Assembly (NCBI GenBank): GCA_017654935.2
Contig: CM065699.1
Span: 38,935,450-38,999,449, forward strand
Direction of reading: 5' to 3'
From: Phymorhynchus buccinoides
Lineage: Eukaryota > Mollusca > Gastropoda > Neogastropoda > Raphitomidae
Length of the DNA: 64,000 bases
Below the pieces are notes generated by a model that made no database searches, was not told the origin of the DNA, and saw only the letters and a program-made list of their open reading frames with translations. The translations under genes were made by a program, and so were the position numbers. Position 1 is the stretch's first letter; each line of letters starts with the position of its first letter. Shown here one piece after another: positions 11,940 to 22,514 of the stretch.

Positions 11940-14900
11940 ATGGCAAGCATTGGCATTGACACACCCGAACCAAAGTGTATTATCCACCAAGCATCATTCA
12001 GTGATCATCAGAGCCCAAAGCTGATACGCCCAAAGGACTTTGATTCCTGGAAAAAATTGTTGGAGGCTGCTAAAGTAAGGAAGTATGCCCCAGTACTTGA
12101 GGCAGCACAGACTGTTACAGAACAAGAAATCCCAAACATTGTCTATCACAGATACTGCAGAAGCATCTTCACGTCGAAAGGAGTTCTGGAATCACTGAAA
12201 CGTAAAGACGAGCAACATGAACATTCAGAAGAAACTGTTCCTGAAAAAAAACTTCGTTTGGAAAGATCGTCCTCAGAGTCAAGAGTGTACAAGAAGGAAT
12301 GCATTTTTTGTCAAAAGACTAAATACAAGAAAGGAACCAATACCAGAGAGGACTTGACCCAGGCACAAGAGCTCAGAGCTGATGCAACTCTGAGAGAGGC
12401 AGCCACAAGAAAAGGCGACTCAAGGATCATTTTATTAACTAGTAGAGATATTGTTGCTGCTGAAGCTCATTATCACAAGACTTGCTATGGAGCTTATACT
12501 GTGAAACCAAAAGACCAAGAGAATCAGCAAGACGACGAGAAAGCAACAGCAGATCCATATCAAACGGCAGAAGAGGAAGCATACGCCATGCTTGTAGAGT
12601 ACATCAAAGATGAATTGATCAGCAATCCGGACGTTGTTCCTCTTTCTACTTTGACAGACAAGCTGAAAGAGCTTATGCTTTCTAGAGGAATAGAAAAGAT
12701 CAAAGAGTCAACAAAGAAACACATTCGTCGGAAACTAGAGAAGGCGTTTGGTGATGAACTGCTTATATTTCCCGATGAACGAGGAAAGCTTCTGGTCTTG
12801 CCACACAATCTTGATCGAGAACAATTAGCAGAAAGAAACCAAACTCTGAAAAAGGAACTAGCAGTCTGGAGAAATAACACACTGGAGATGAACACACTGT
12901 CGGAAAAGGTTGCTTTGTACTTGCGTCAAAGGGTAAAGGACTGTCAAAAGAAATATCCATGGCCTCTTGTCCCTGACATTTTGGATGACTTGCAAACTTG
13001 TATACCTGACGACATCATTCATTTCTTCAGGGTGTTTTTGTCTGGTAACCCCACAAACCTGGATCCCTCAGCAAGGGTCTGCCGGCTTTCTAACTCGATG
13101 AGTCAGGATGTAGTCTACTCCATTTCATCGGGAAGACAGAAGACTCCAAAACATGTGCTACTGTCATACGGTATCAAGACTCTCACAGGAAATGTTGAGC
13201 TGATCCAGATGATGAACAGACTAGGCCATGGCGTCTCATATCACCAGCTAGAGGAGAATGACATGGCTATTTGTCTTCAGAAGCTTGCTTGTGCACTGAA
13301 TGACCGTGTTGTTCTACCGGAACACGTCCAACCCTACGTCTTCACCAACTTGTCATGGGACAACATCGACAGACTGGAGGCCACTATGACTGGAGCAGGC
13401 ACTTCACACAGAGTGAATGGAATTGCAGTTCAGCCAAAAGTCTATGGACCTCACCTGCCAAAAGATGCTTTGCCTGCCATTGAAAAGACCAAGAAAAGAA
13501 CTGTTCCAGTTGAAACACAAGAGCTCCCCTTGTATGTGTCAGGAGAAAGGAGAGGGCCGCAACCTCTGCAGGCTTCTACTGATGAACTGCGTCAGCATGA
13601 ACTGAAAGCAACAGCAGCAAGAAGAAAGGACTTGCTTTGGATGCTCGCTCGCACAGTACAGACAGAACGTCAAATCATACCTTCTTGGACTGGGTTCAAC
13701 ATCCAAACACGTGACTTAGTCACCATTTCAGAAGACATAATTTCATATCTGCCAACCATCAATGCTCCTGCGACAGACATGTCGACAGTGCAGGAGATAC
13801 TGGTGAGGTCTGAAGCCATCAGGAACGCCCTCCGGCTGGATAACATTGTCGTCGTTCTTGACCAGGCGTTGTATGCAAAGGCAGCTGAGATCGTGTGGAA
13901 GCACAGGGAAAGATATGCACATGTGGTTTTGAGGCTTGGAACTTTCCACACTATCATGAATGTGCTTGCTATTGTGGGGAAACGCTTTCAAGATGCAGGT
14001 CTTGGTGATCTCTGCATTGAATCAGGAATCCTAGCACAAGGGTCTGTGACTGGTGTATTTGAAGGCAAATCATACAAAAGAAGTGTCAGGGTGCACAAAT
14101 GTGTCCTGGAAGCCCTTCTTCGCATGAGTTGGCAGTGCTTCCTCCCGTGGGTAAAAGACAACCACCCTGAAATGCTGGAAGCTGTTAATGAACTAGAAGA
14201 CCTTGTTGACAGCTTCCATGATGATGTAGGACAAGCTGCGTTTGAATCACTGCTGGAACAGCCCGTGCTGACAAATGTGTTTTGCTTGTGGAATGACTTT
14301 CTGAACTACTTGCGTCAAGACAACGGAGAGCTCTCCACCTTCTGGATGACGTACGTTGACATCATCCAGGACATCTTGTTGGGCCTGCTTCGAGCCTCTC
14401 GTGAGGGAGACCTTGATCTGCATCTTCACGCCATCCGACTGATGATCCCTTGGTGCTTTGCGTATGACAGACTGAATTACACAAGATACCTCCCTGCATA
14501 CTATGCTCAAATGACCAATCTTCCTGCCACTCATCCAGAGATCTACGAGGCTTTCAAAGAAGGCAACTTCAGTGTTCAACTCACAGAATCCAATCCCTTT
14601 GGCCGCATACCTGTTGACCAAACAACTGAAGTAACCGTGAACAGGGACACCCAGACAGTAGGTGGTACCACCAGGTTCAGTCTGAAGCCTGGAGCTGTCA
14701 GCAGATATTACCTCACAGCTGAGCACAGGAGTGGCTTTCTGACCAAACTCAGGAACATGGTTCAGCACAACAAACGTGGCATTGATCATCCTGATCTCCA
14801 GAAATCGAGGCGAGAACAGGACGAAGAGGCAGTCACTGCAGTGGAAGAAACACTTTACAGTTGGATCAATCCCTTTGAGAGCAACCTTGACTTGATCAGT

Positions 14901-15104
14901 GTTTCAACAGGGACTGCTGCACCGAAGGAGGTTGCTGAGGATCTCAAGAACGCGCGCACAAAAGGACAAACTGCTTACGCCACATTCAAGGCAGAAAGAC
15001 TTGAGACAGAGCCACCAGTAAAGAAGTTCCATGATCCCATGAAGAAGAGTTCTCTAAAGACATTTGGATCAGCTGCAAAAAAAGAGGCAGACAAAATGTG
15101 CTGA
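11940..15104 (+). CDS. Academ-like transposase, N-terminal/central part
   Basis: Open for about 1,054 codons from the first in-frame ATG (11940); the frame is open a little further upstream but only from GTG. Two zinc-binding-like regions lie near the N terminus: CIIH...YHRYC and CIFC...HYHKTCYGAY. A charged helical stretch follows (about residues 200-330). A conserved-looking central region has VVVLDQALYAKAAEIVWKH, HTIMNVLAIVGKRF and IPVDQTTEVTVNRDTQ; the Asp/Glu residues in these are candidate RNase H-like catalytic positions, but that is inference. It ends at TGA just after an A7 run (15077-15083). The continuation lies in the next frame at 15064-16653, so the natural product was probably a single protein of about 1,570 residues. 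A possible 5' UTR acceptor (gttgcag) lies at about 11833. Confidence 0.8.
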   Translation: MASIGIDTPEPKCIIHQASFSDHQSPKLIRPKDFDSWKKLLEAAKVRKYAPVLEAAQTVTEQEIPNIVYHRYCRSIFTSKGVLESLKRKDEQHEHSEETVPEKKLRLERSSSESRVYKKECIFCQKTKYKKGTNTREDLTQAQELRADATLREAATRKGDSRIILLTSRDIVAAEAHYHKTCYGAYTVKPKDQENQQDDEKATADPYQTAEEEAYAMLVEYIKDELISNPDVVPLSTLTDKLKELMLSRGIEKIKESTKKHIRRKLEKAFGDELLIFPDERGKLLVLPHNLDREQLAERNQTLKKELAVWRNNTLEMNTLSEKVALYLRQRVKDCQKKYPWPLVPDILDDLQTCIPDDIIHFFRVFLSGNPTNLDPSARVCRLSNSMSQDVVYSISSGRQKTPKHVLLSYGIKTLTGNVELIQMMNRLGHGVSYHQLEENDMAICLQKLACALNDRVVLPEHVQPYVFTNLSWDNIDRLEATMTGAGTSHRVNGIAVQPKVYGPHLPKDALPAIEKTKKRTVPVETQELPLYVSGERRGPQPLQASTDELRQHELKATAARRKDLLWMLARTVQTERQIIPSWTGFNIQTRDLVTISEDIISYLPTINAPATDMSTVQEILVRSEAIRNALRLDNIVVVLDQALYAKAAEIVWKHRERYAHVVLRLGTFHTIMNVLAIVGKRFQDAGLGDLCIESGILAQGSVTGVFEGKSYKRSVRVHKCVLEALLRMSWQCFLPWVKDNHPEMLEAVNELEDLVDSFHDDVGQAAFESLLEQPVLTNVFCLWNDFLNYLRQDNGELSTFWMTYVDIIQDILLGLLRASREGDLDLHLHAIRLMIPWCFAYDRLNYTRYLPAYYAQMTNLPATHPEIYEAFKEGNFSVQLTESNPFGRIPVDQTTEVTVNRDTQTVGGTTRFSLKPGAVSRYYLTAEHRSGFLTKLRNMVQHNKRGIDHPDLQKSRREQDEEAVTAVEETLYSWINPFESNLDLISVSTGTAAPKEVAEDLKNARTKGQTAYATFKAERLETEPPVKKFHDPMKKSSLKTFGSAAKKEADKMC

Positions 15105-16653
15105 TGGCAGATCAGTTATCTTGAAAGCTGACAGATGGTTGTTTGGGAGAATGATCGTCATGGGACAGAAAAGAGATCTCAACATGAAAGACGTGCTGTG
15201 CTTTCCTCTTGGACCACTTCCCTGGTCACTGGCTGCACCTGATGGAAGCCTTCGAAAAACCAACAAAGCTGCCTTGGCCAAAAGCATCAAGAAGAATGCT
15301 CCACTGGCTGACTCACTCCCTATCCACTCTGCCACCATAATCGATGGAATGGCCCTTGTCCAGCGAGCCAAGTTTGATGGCCAGCAGCCAACGTTTGATG
15401 AAGTTGCTGATCGTATCTTCTCGATGGCCATCAATGAAGTGTCAATGAGCACCAGAATGGACATTGTCTTTGACACATACCAGAAGCTGTCTATCAAGTA
15501 CAATGAAAGGGCCAACAGGGGTGGGATCGCAGGACTACAGGTACACAACATTGCACCTGGTCAGAAGATCAAGCAATGGCGTAAATTCCTGGCGCAAGAG
15601 GGAAACAAGGTGAGCCTGATAAAGTTTTTGGTCCAGGATTGGAGAAGCGAGAAGTATCTGGAGAAGCTAGGCAGCCTTCGCAAAGTCCTCTTTGTCACCT
15701 GTGAAGAGAAGTGCTACCGATTCTCAACTGTCAGATGTCATGAAGTGCCTGAGCTGGAATGCGTCCAGGAAGAAGCTGATGGCCGTCTCCTTCTACATGC
15801 TGCTCATGCTGCTGAAGGTGGATTTGAAGCTTTGATGATTAGCGCAAATGACACAGATGTCTTTGTATTGAATCTAGCCTTTTGCAGTGCTATCAAAGCA
15901 CCGATGTACCAGAAGAGTGGAACAGGCACCCGCACACAGCTGATAGACATTGGCAAAGTTGCATCCTCTCTGGGACCTTCTGTTTGTGCTGCTCTTCCAG
16001 GGATGCATGCATACACTGGCTGTGACTCTGTCAGTTCTTTCGCAGGAAAGGGAAAACTGGCAGCACTGAATATGTTGAAGTCCAACGAAGAGGTGCAGCA
16101 GGCTTTCCGTGACCTTGGCAAAGACTGGGAACTGTCCCACGAACTATTCGAGAAATTGGAAAAGCTCACTTGCCAGCTGTACGCACCAAAGCAGCCAACA
16201 TCTGGAGTCAACGAGCTCAGATACCAGTTGTTCTGTGCGAAGAACGGAGATATTGAATCTCACCAGCTGCCTCCCTGCCAGGACTGCCTGCTGAAACACG
16301 CCCAGAGAGCCAACTACCAAGCTGAATTATGGCGACGCTGCCTTACAGGCGATCCACAGTCTCCTGATCCAGCCCAGAGTGGGTGGAAAATTGAAAACCA
16401 GGATGGCGAGGATATTCTAGCGGTAGACTGGATGAGCGTCCAGCCAGCACCTGACGCCATTCTGGAGCTGCTGGCGTGCACATGTCCCAAAACGTGTGAC
16501 ATCAAAGACTGTGTCTGCCTCCAGAATGGGCTCAAATGCACAGACATGTGCAAAGTGAAAGACTGTGACAACCAGCCACCTAGCGATGACACTGCTGTGC
16601 CAAACTTTCTCGATGAGGATGATGATGACGATGAACATGATGAAGAGGACTAA
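15064..16653 (+). CDS. Academ-like transposase, C-terminal part: XPG/PIN-like nuclease motifs and Cys8 cluster
   Basis: In frame +1 relative to the N-terminal part, overlapping it at the A7 run; the ATG at 15064 is unlikely to be a real start. Motifs in order: LGPLPWSLA...DGSLRKTNKAAL, VQEEADGRLLLHAAHA (about 15768-15805), SANDTDVFVL (about 15841-15870), then GMHAYTGCDSVSSFAGKGK (about 16001-16057). The spaced acidic series EAD / DTD / GCD followed by a GKGK turn resembles XPG/FEN1-type PIN nucleases, so a metal-dependent DNA-cutting function is inferred. NELRYQLFCAKNGDIESHQLPPC follows. The C terminus CTCPKTCDIKDCVC...KCTDMCKVKDC holds eight cysteines within about 33 residues, then an Asp/Glu tail. 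Near-identical architecture is common in uncharacterised proteins of corals, molluscs and fish (from memory). Confidence 0.8.
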   Translation: MDQLQKKRQTKCADGRSVILKADRWLFGRMIVMGQKRDLNMKDVLCFPLGPLPWSLAAPDGSLRKTNKAALAKSIKKNAPLADSLPIHSATIIDGMALVQRAKFDGQQPTFDEVADRIFSMAINEVSMSTRMDIVFDTYQKLSIKYNERANRGGIAGLQVHNIAPGQKIKQWRKFLAQEGNKVSLIKFLVQDWRSEKYLEKLGSLRKVLFVTCEEKCYRFSTVRCHEVPELECVQEEADGRLLLHAAHAAEGGFEALMISANDTDVFVLNLAFCSAIKAPMYQKSGTGTRTQLIDIGKVASSLGPSVCAALPGMHAYTGCDSVSSFAGKGKLAALNMLKSNEEVQQAFRDLGKDWELSHELFEKLEKLTCQLYAPKQPTSGVNELRYQLFCAKNGDIESHQLPPCQDCLLKHAQRANYQAELWRRCLTGDPQSPDPAQSGWKIENQDGEDILAVDWMSVQPAPDAILELLACTCPKTCDIKDCVCLQNGLKCTDMCKVKDCDNQPPSDDTAVPNFLDEDDDDDEHDEED

Positions 16654-17273
16654 ACTGTTTGTGCTGGGGGTGTGGATGGAGTGGGAGTGGGGGTGGGGCT
16701 TAAAATGTTCTTGACCATTGTCAAACTCATGTGTGCATTTGCACAAGTAACATTCAGAGACTCTAAATTGGAATAAGCAGGTGTGGCGTGTACGTGACAG
16801 ATGATGACGATAGCTATGATACACATTTTGAATATGTATGTATGAAGATCAAAGGGTTAATATAATAGTATTTGTTTTATCTTTCCTTGTATCACAGTGG
16901 TGGTCTAATGACACACTTCAGGGTAAATGTTGATGTGTTTGCAAATGAACAAAAAGATCTCCCACCGAGATGTTTGTGAATAAAATAGGAATACAGTAGT
17001 CAGCACAATACTTAATAATAAACATCAAATTGCACTTTTGAGGGTTGTTTTTTCTGGGAGCAACATCCACTGATACAATGTCTGAGAAGTTTTCCTTAGT
17101 TTGGCTCAGTGATTTCATCACAAATGACAGTCTACATTCCCTACGCTCGTATTTTAACGAAATACGGATGACATTAAATATCACGTGTTAACACAGCATA
17201 AGCTGTGCGTCACCAAATGTTATCATAGATTTTCAAAGTCTAGGGGTATTGAAGATATAAAAAATCCATGTTT
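16654..17273 (+). other. 3' non-coding part of the Academ-like element
   Basis: AT-rich and without a supported reading frame, from the stop codon to the right TIR. No secondary repeat is seen. Confidence 0.5.
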
Positions 17274-17308
17274 GAACTGGTTAGCTCTACTGGTACCAAT
17301 GACCCCCA
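17274..17308 (-). repeat. Right terminal inverted repeat of Academ-like element
   Basis: Read inward from 17308 it gives a G5 run, GTCATT, GGTACC and AGCTAACCAGTTC, matching the left end at the same spacing. Confidence 0.75.
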
Positions 17309-17314
17309 TTTGAG
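17309..17314. repeat. Target-site duplication TTTGAG (right copy)
   Basis: Second copy of the 6-bp duplication that flanks the Academ-like element. Confidence 0.75.
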
Positions 17315-17560
17315 GGTCTCAGCTCAGAATCTATATAGGTCCAGAACCTTTTCAGGCTGGGCTTGAAGTGATCCTCTGTGCAGGTAGGGGAACACAAACT
17401 TTCAGTGTACCGCCAGTATGAGCGGCATAGCTCTTTCCTGATCTCTTTGTCTAGCTTGTCCACATTGATTTGTCTGGATCTGGATCTGGATCTATACGTC
17501 GCAGACGCCACTTCTGACGATAGACGCGACGGAACTAGGAGGGCGCATTCCTGATTAGAA
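17309..17560 (-). pseudogene. Non-LTR retrotransposon fragment, 5' of the Academ insertion
   Basis: Encodes IRKELCRSYWRYTESLC and KPSLKRFWTYIDSELRPS, the linker before the RT domain. The frame continues at 11306 downward (KPNTKHKRTLTTIG) when the DNA transposon is removed. Confidence 0.75.
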
Positions 17561-18510
17561 TTAAAAGAAAAAGATAGAAAGGAGAAAGACCTACTGCTTA
17601 GTGCTTACCCTGGGTTAAGACTATTAAACCCCCCAGTTCAGCCGGAAGGGTCCAGGCCCCACTTCCAGAAGCTCTTCGGCATACCTCTGTAGATTCTGTC
17701 TCGCTTTCTGATTTCCGGGGTGATCCAGGGATAATTGTCCTCTCTCTCAGTTGTCTGCCTTTTCCCTGTGGGAGGTACCCGCTAAGTCCCAGGCCCTCCA
17801 AGTCACAGGCCCGCTATGTCCCAGGCCCTCCAAGTCCCAGGCCCGCTATGTCCCACTCCCTAATGGTCGGTGTACATCTCGTGTGCTGGCTAATACAAAG
17901 CATCTGTTTTGTGTCAGTCTTGAGTATTTTTCACACCTGCTGCCATGTCATTCACACCGACTGGCGTGCGTTGTGTACGCATTTGGTCCGCTGTCGCCCA
18001 TGTTGTTTGGGTCTTGGGGAAGGGAGACCAAAAGAAACAGACCTGCTTGTGTGTATTTAACCTGTCAGCAAGTCAAAAGCAACAAGGCGTGGTGCCATTT
18101 GTCAAACATGTTGTGTAGTACTTACACTGATGGACACCGAGCTTAAGTGGTTACATGTCTATGTCCACGTGTCTGTGTTCATGTGTCGATGTGACATGAC
18201 TGTTCTGGTCATTTTTGTACCTTGTACAGTGTAGATGACCTGTGGTCAGTGATAATGACCAGTGGTCACTTTTCACGACTTAAAAATCAAATTTTGGTTC
18301 TTAACAGCTTATTTCCTGTCACCAGATGATTATATTATGCACTTGTATAATGTAGATGACCAGTGGTCACTGCTGCTGAACAGTGGTAATTATGACGTAG
18401 TGGTCACTTTGACTTAAAAAATCATATAGACACGTGGTCAAAGACATGTAACGACTTAGAGGGAGTCAGGGGACTTAGCGGTATGGACCCTTCCCTGTCT
18501 CTGCCTCTGT
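17561..18510. other. No gene; short tandem repeats
   Basis: CCAGGCCCTCCAAGTC repeats at 17785-17855 and GACCAGTGGTCACT-type repeats at 18225-18420. No coding support. Confidence 0.5.
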
Positions 18511-18714
18511 GGCGTTCTCAAAATGGATTTGTTCTCAAAATGTCTGCGCATGTGCGAGATCGATCATGACGTACCATCAAATTTTATCTTTTGTCTATTC
18601 GACACTAAATTGACCCTAAACCTATCCCTAACATGAAACCATCTGATCAAATACACAACAAATAATTTCGCACATGCGCAGACATTTTGAGAACACATCC
18701 ATTTTGAGAACGCC
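18511..18714 (+). mobile_element. MITE with about 46-bp TIR
   Basis: GGCGTTCTCAAAATGGAT...TGTGCGA at the left is repeated in reverse at 18668-18714. Central spacer about 110 bp. Confidence 0.75.
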
Positions 18715-19000
18715 ACACCTCTTGTTCTCTCTCTGTCACTCCGATTCTCTCTGTCGTCCATTTGCCTCTGTAGATCTTTCTCACTCTCCAGACCATCTCA
18801 GGTCAGGTCAGGTAGTTAGGACATTAGGCCTCGCGGCCTCTTCACTGTCCTGTCATTTTTGTTTGAACTTTTGCACAGCTGAGAGGTTTTTATCTTTTGT
18901 TTGGGCAAATCTGCCTTTTAGTCATGCTCATATTGTAGTTTAGGAGTCTCTCTCTCTCTCTTTCTGTACCAAGTGGCCATATCACATGGACAGTCTTAGC

Positions 19001-19193
19001 AGACCTGCTTACCCCCTACACAAGTCTTGGGTAGTCTGGATAGCTAAAATAAGTAGTTGGTCCTCTTCATTAAACCATCAAATAATGGTCACTGAAAATG
19101 AGTAATAATAGAGCATTATTTTCAATTTTGAAGAGTAGTAAGAGGTCCAAATTGAGTAGAATACTACTCGAAAAGAGTAGAGTAAACAGGTCT
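19001..19193 (-). mobile_element. hAT-like MITE family H with 8-bp duplication
   Basis: TIR AGACCTG(C/T)TTAC, flanked by GTCTTAGC and GTCTTAGT. The homologous copy at 55645-55850 also has an 8-bp duplication. Confidence 0.8.
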
Positions 19194-19323
19194 GTCTTAG
19201 TCCTGAACATCCGGAACCTGTCAGCATACACGAGAGCGGTGGACAAAAAACATTACAATTTTTAACACGATCAAAACCTAGGCTTTAATGCTTGATTCAG
19301 ATTGCCCAATATTGCGGGGTTTG

Positions 19324-19355
<32 letters not shown>

Positions 19356-19513
19356 GGGGGTTCAAGACAGACAAAAGAGAGAGTGAGAGAAAGACGGACA
19401 GAATCAGACAAAGACAAACCAGACAGATAGAAATGAGTGTGCGTGTTTGAAACAGGGAGAGAGAAGAAAAAAAAAGGTACGGACACTTACACACAGAATC
19501 GGTTCACCAACCT

Positions 19514-20072
19514 TTAAAGGGGCACCCTGACGGATGAGTTTTTGTAAGAAACACGTCGAGATCACCAGGAAAACACCTTTTACAGAGATTGCAACACTCA
19601 CTTTGCTCTGGTTTCCTAGAAATCAAACCGTCAAATCGGCGATTCCTCCTTGGCGGAGGTGCTGGAAGTCAAATTCTTTCACCCAAAGAGAAGGCGTGTG
19701 CCGTCTCTTTTCTAATGGCCGCCAAATCGTTTGCACGAATTTTTCGCAATACAAGCCTTTTTATTATTATTTCTTTTTAATTTTATACAGTTTATCTAAA
19801 GGAGTTTCGCTCACAACAAAGGAAACAGCTCCATTTTGTTTTACTGCACTACAAAAAAAGAAAACGCTTCAACCACAAATAAGTGACCTCCACCCACCCC
19901 ATCCCAAATGGCTACTCTCTCCGGCATCTCCGCCAAGGAGAAATCGCCGTTTTGACGGTTTAATTTCTAGGAAACCAGAGCAAAGTGAGTGTCCCGATCC
20001 TTCAAAAGGCTGTCTTTCTGGTGATCTTGATGTGTTTCTTGCAAAAACTAATCCGTCAGGGTCCACCTTTAA
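19514..20072 (+). mobile_element. TTAA-flanked TIR element family I
   Basis: TIR of about 55 bp beginning TTAA-AGGGGCACCCTGACGG and ending GTCAGGGTCCACCT-TTAA. A second inverted pair lies inside (CTTTGCTCTGGTTTCCTAGA). TTAA duplication with an AGGGG tip suggests Kolobok or piggyBac. Non-autonomous. Confidence 0.75.
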
Positions 20073-20504
20073 TTCACAATACTGCATCACTGGAGCATCA
20101 TATTAACTTTGTCCAAACTTCTTTTATTAACTTTTTGCTTGACAAAACAAAAGTGTACACATAAACTGCAATCGCCCAAACATAAAAATGTGGTCCAATT
20201 GATTCAGTAAAAAAACAGCAATAGCTATAAAGCGCACGTTTATCACACACATCAAAATCTGGATAAATCAAACAATGAAGACAATATATATCAAGCATAA
20301 CTTTCAAACTAATTCAAAAGCAGAAAACAGCATTAAAAACAACAAAAACAAACGCAGACTAAAAGTCGGCAGGGGATACAACTCAAACTAGTTTCAAAAT
20401 ACAGTGGAACCTCGCTTTAAGACCTTCCCTATTAAGACTCCCTCTAAGATCATAATTATATGTGACCGAAAACGTTTTTCCCCCTTCCCCTAACTGAGTG
20501 TCCA

Positions 20505-20650
20505 TCTCCCTACTCACTCAAAATCTGTTTAACGTCCTCCGGTCTGAAACAGACACATATGGGACACAAGTAGATACAAAGATGTTGGGAACGATCCTGG
20601 AGGCAATGCCCGGAGGCAGTGCAACACCAGGAAAGTCCTGATTTTTTTTA
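20505..20650 (+). repeat. Dispersed repeat family J
   Basis: CTGTTTAACGTCCTCCGGTC to CAGGAAAGTCCTGATTTTTT. Copies at 35220-35345, 38065-38195 and 49738-49865 (reverse). Confidence 0.6.
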
Positions 20651-20870
20651 ACAATCCAGATATTATCTTAGCCATTTAAAATAACTCATAATTTTAGGTG
20701 TCCATCTCCATAGATGTTATGATCTTTTTGGTCTGGTTTTTTTCAAAATCTTAACTATACTATGCTATACTATATAAATAATCACAAGGAGACAGGCATG
20801 ATCAAAGGGCAGTAGCCCAAAACATTTGCCGATTAAATTTATACCACAGTCGTCCGTCCCAGTTGTTGTT

Positions 20871-21017
<147 letters not shown>

Positions 21018-21252
21018 TATATAAAATATAGTATATAATAAATACTATCTTAAATATACTATACAAGGAACCTGTTGCAATTTCTTTCCCTTAAGTTAAA
21101 CCAATTATTTAGGGATAGTCTTGCATTTGGGTAAGGTAAGGGTTAACACACAGACACACACACAAACATACACGTGCGCGCATGCAGACACGCGCGCACA
21201 CACACTGAATCACCTTTAGACAGTAAGGATGTTAAACTGAAGAACATTAACA

Positions 21253-21286
<34 letters not shown>

Positions 21287-21589
21287 ACTCATTATTGACC
21301 AGACTGATGCATTAACATTTTTAATCAAATAATTAATCAAACAGGTAAGATGAGAAAATGCATAAAGAATCAGAACATGCAAACCAGGGCCTGTGTATCT
21401 AGCTAGTATATACACAGGCCCTGATGCACACACAGTCAGTCAGTAGAAGAGGAGTGGTGAACTGAAGCAAGAATACTCTTTCTGACTTTTACACAGAAAA
21501 TCCTGAAACCTTTATAAAAAATTTGTTAAAACATTCCAGAAATAAAAAATGTGTAACATGTACCGGTACATCCTTGGCAGGCAGGTACA

Positions 21590-21600
21590 TTGGCAGGCAG

Positions 21601-21640
<40 letters not shown>

Positions 21641-21769
21641 TCTCTCTCTCACATACACACACACACTCACTCACACACACTGATAGGTCCCAACCACTAA
21701 ACCATCACGGCCAATCTCTGAATAAATGTTAGTGGAAGGACGTAAAATTCAAAATCGAGGAACACACAG

Positions 21770-21823
<54 letters not shown>

Positions 21824-21962
21824 TCTCTCTCTCACATACACACACACACTCACTCACATACTCACACACACTGATAGGTCCCAACCACTAAACCATCACG
21901 GCCAATCTCTAAATCAATGTTAGTGGAAGGACGTAAAATTCAAAATCGAGGAGCACACAGGC

Positions 21963-22016
<54 letters not shown>

Positions 22017-22075
22017 CTCATTATGCATGTACACACATACACACTCTCTCTATCTCTCACACACACACACACACA
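21590..22075 (+). repeat. Tandem repeat of about 191 bp with embedded (CA)n
   Basis: The block from GTTAGTGGAAGGACGTAAAA to CCATCACGGCCAATCTCT occurs around 21726-21916 and 21917-22010, with its end also at 21640-21725. Confidence 0.85.
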
Positions 22076-22145
22076 GGATGTAAAAAAGCTTTATCAAGCT
22101 TATTCTTTTATCGTCAATAAAGATCATTTTGACTTGACTTGACAC
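22076..22145 (+). repeat. LINE-like 3' tail (AATAAAG...TTGACTTGAC)
   Basis: Short sequence ending AATAAAGATCATTTTGACTT followed by tandem TTGAC, a common invertebrate LINE 3' end. It runs into a CA repeat. Confidence 0.45.
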
Positions 22146-22514
22146 ACACACACACACACACAGACACACACATATCAGGTAAATCAAACAGGTGTCAAAC
22201 TGCCATTACATTAAACCTTGTAGAATGATCCTGCACTGGAAATAAAAATCACAAATATACCCAAAGCCCTGTATTATGCCTTGAAGGACAATCTCCAAAA
22301 TAAGTAAACTCAAGAATCACACACAACCTTGTGCCCCTTGTTTCTCGAGTTTTTGCAGTTGAGATTAAGATTAAGATTAAAATTATAGCCCCGTCGACAA
22401 CAAAGGCCATGTCAGGGCTGTCACCACGTTAAATCTTACCATGTATTAATTGAGAGATACATACAAAATACACACGTATAAAGCAGAAAACAGGGATTTC
22501 CTCATTATTATTCA

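Larger units (their letters stand above)
11307..17308 (+). mobile_element. Academ-like DNA transposon, ~6.0 kb, near-intact
   Basis: The left end (from 11307) and the reverse complement of the right end (to 17308) share GGTACC and then AGCTAACCAG at the same spacing, preceded by a G5-6 run: imperfect TIRs of about 35 bp. TTTGAG flanks both sides (11301-11306 and 17309-17314). The insertion interrupts a minus-strand non-LTR retrotransposon between Ser and Lys codons, and removing 11307-17308 plus one TTTGAG restores that frame exactly. The single long coding region inside carries XPG/PIN-like motifs and a terminal eight-cysteine cluster, which I associate with the Academ superfamily. My memory is of 3-4 bp target duplications for Academ, so the 6 bp here is a mismatch to note. 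No intron is needed to read the protein. Confidence 0.8.

Noticed and set aside
15064..15104. Separate second transposase gene starting at the ATG 15064
   Set aside because: The overlap with the upstream frame, the A7 run and uninterrupted family-like sequence across the joint favour one original reading frame.
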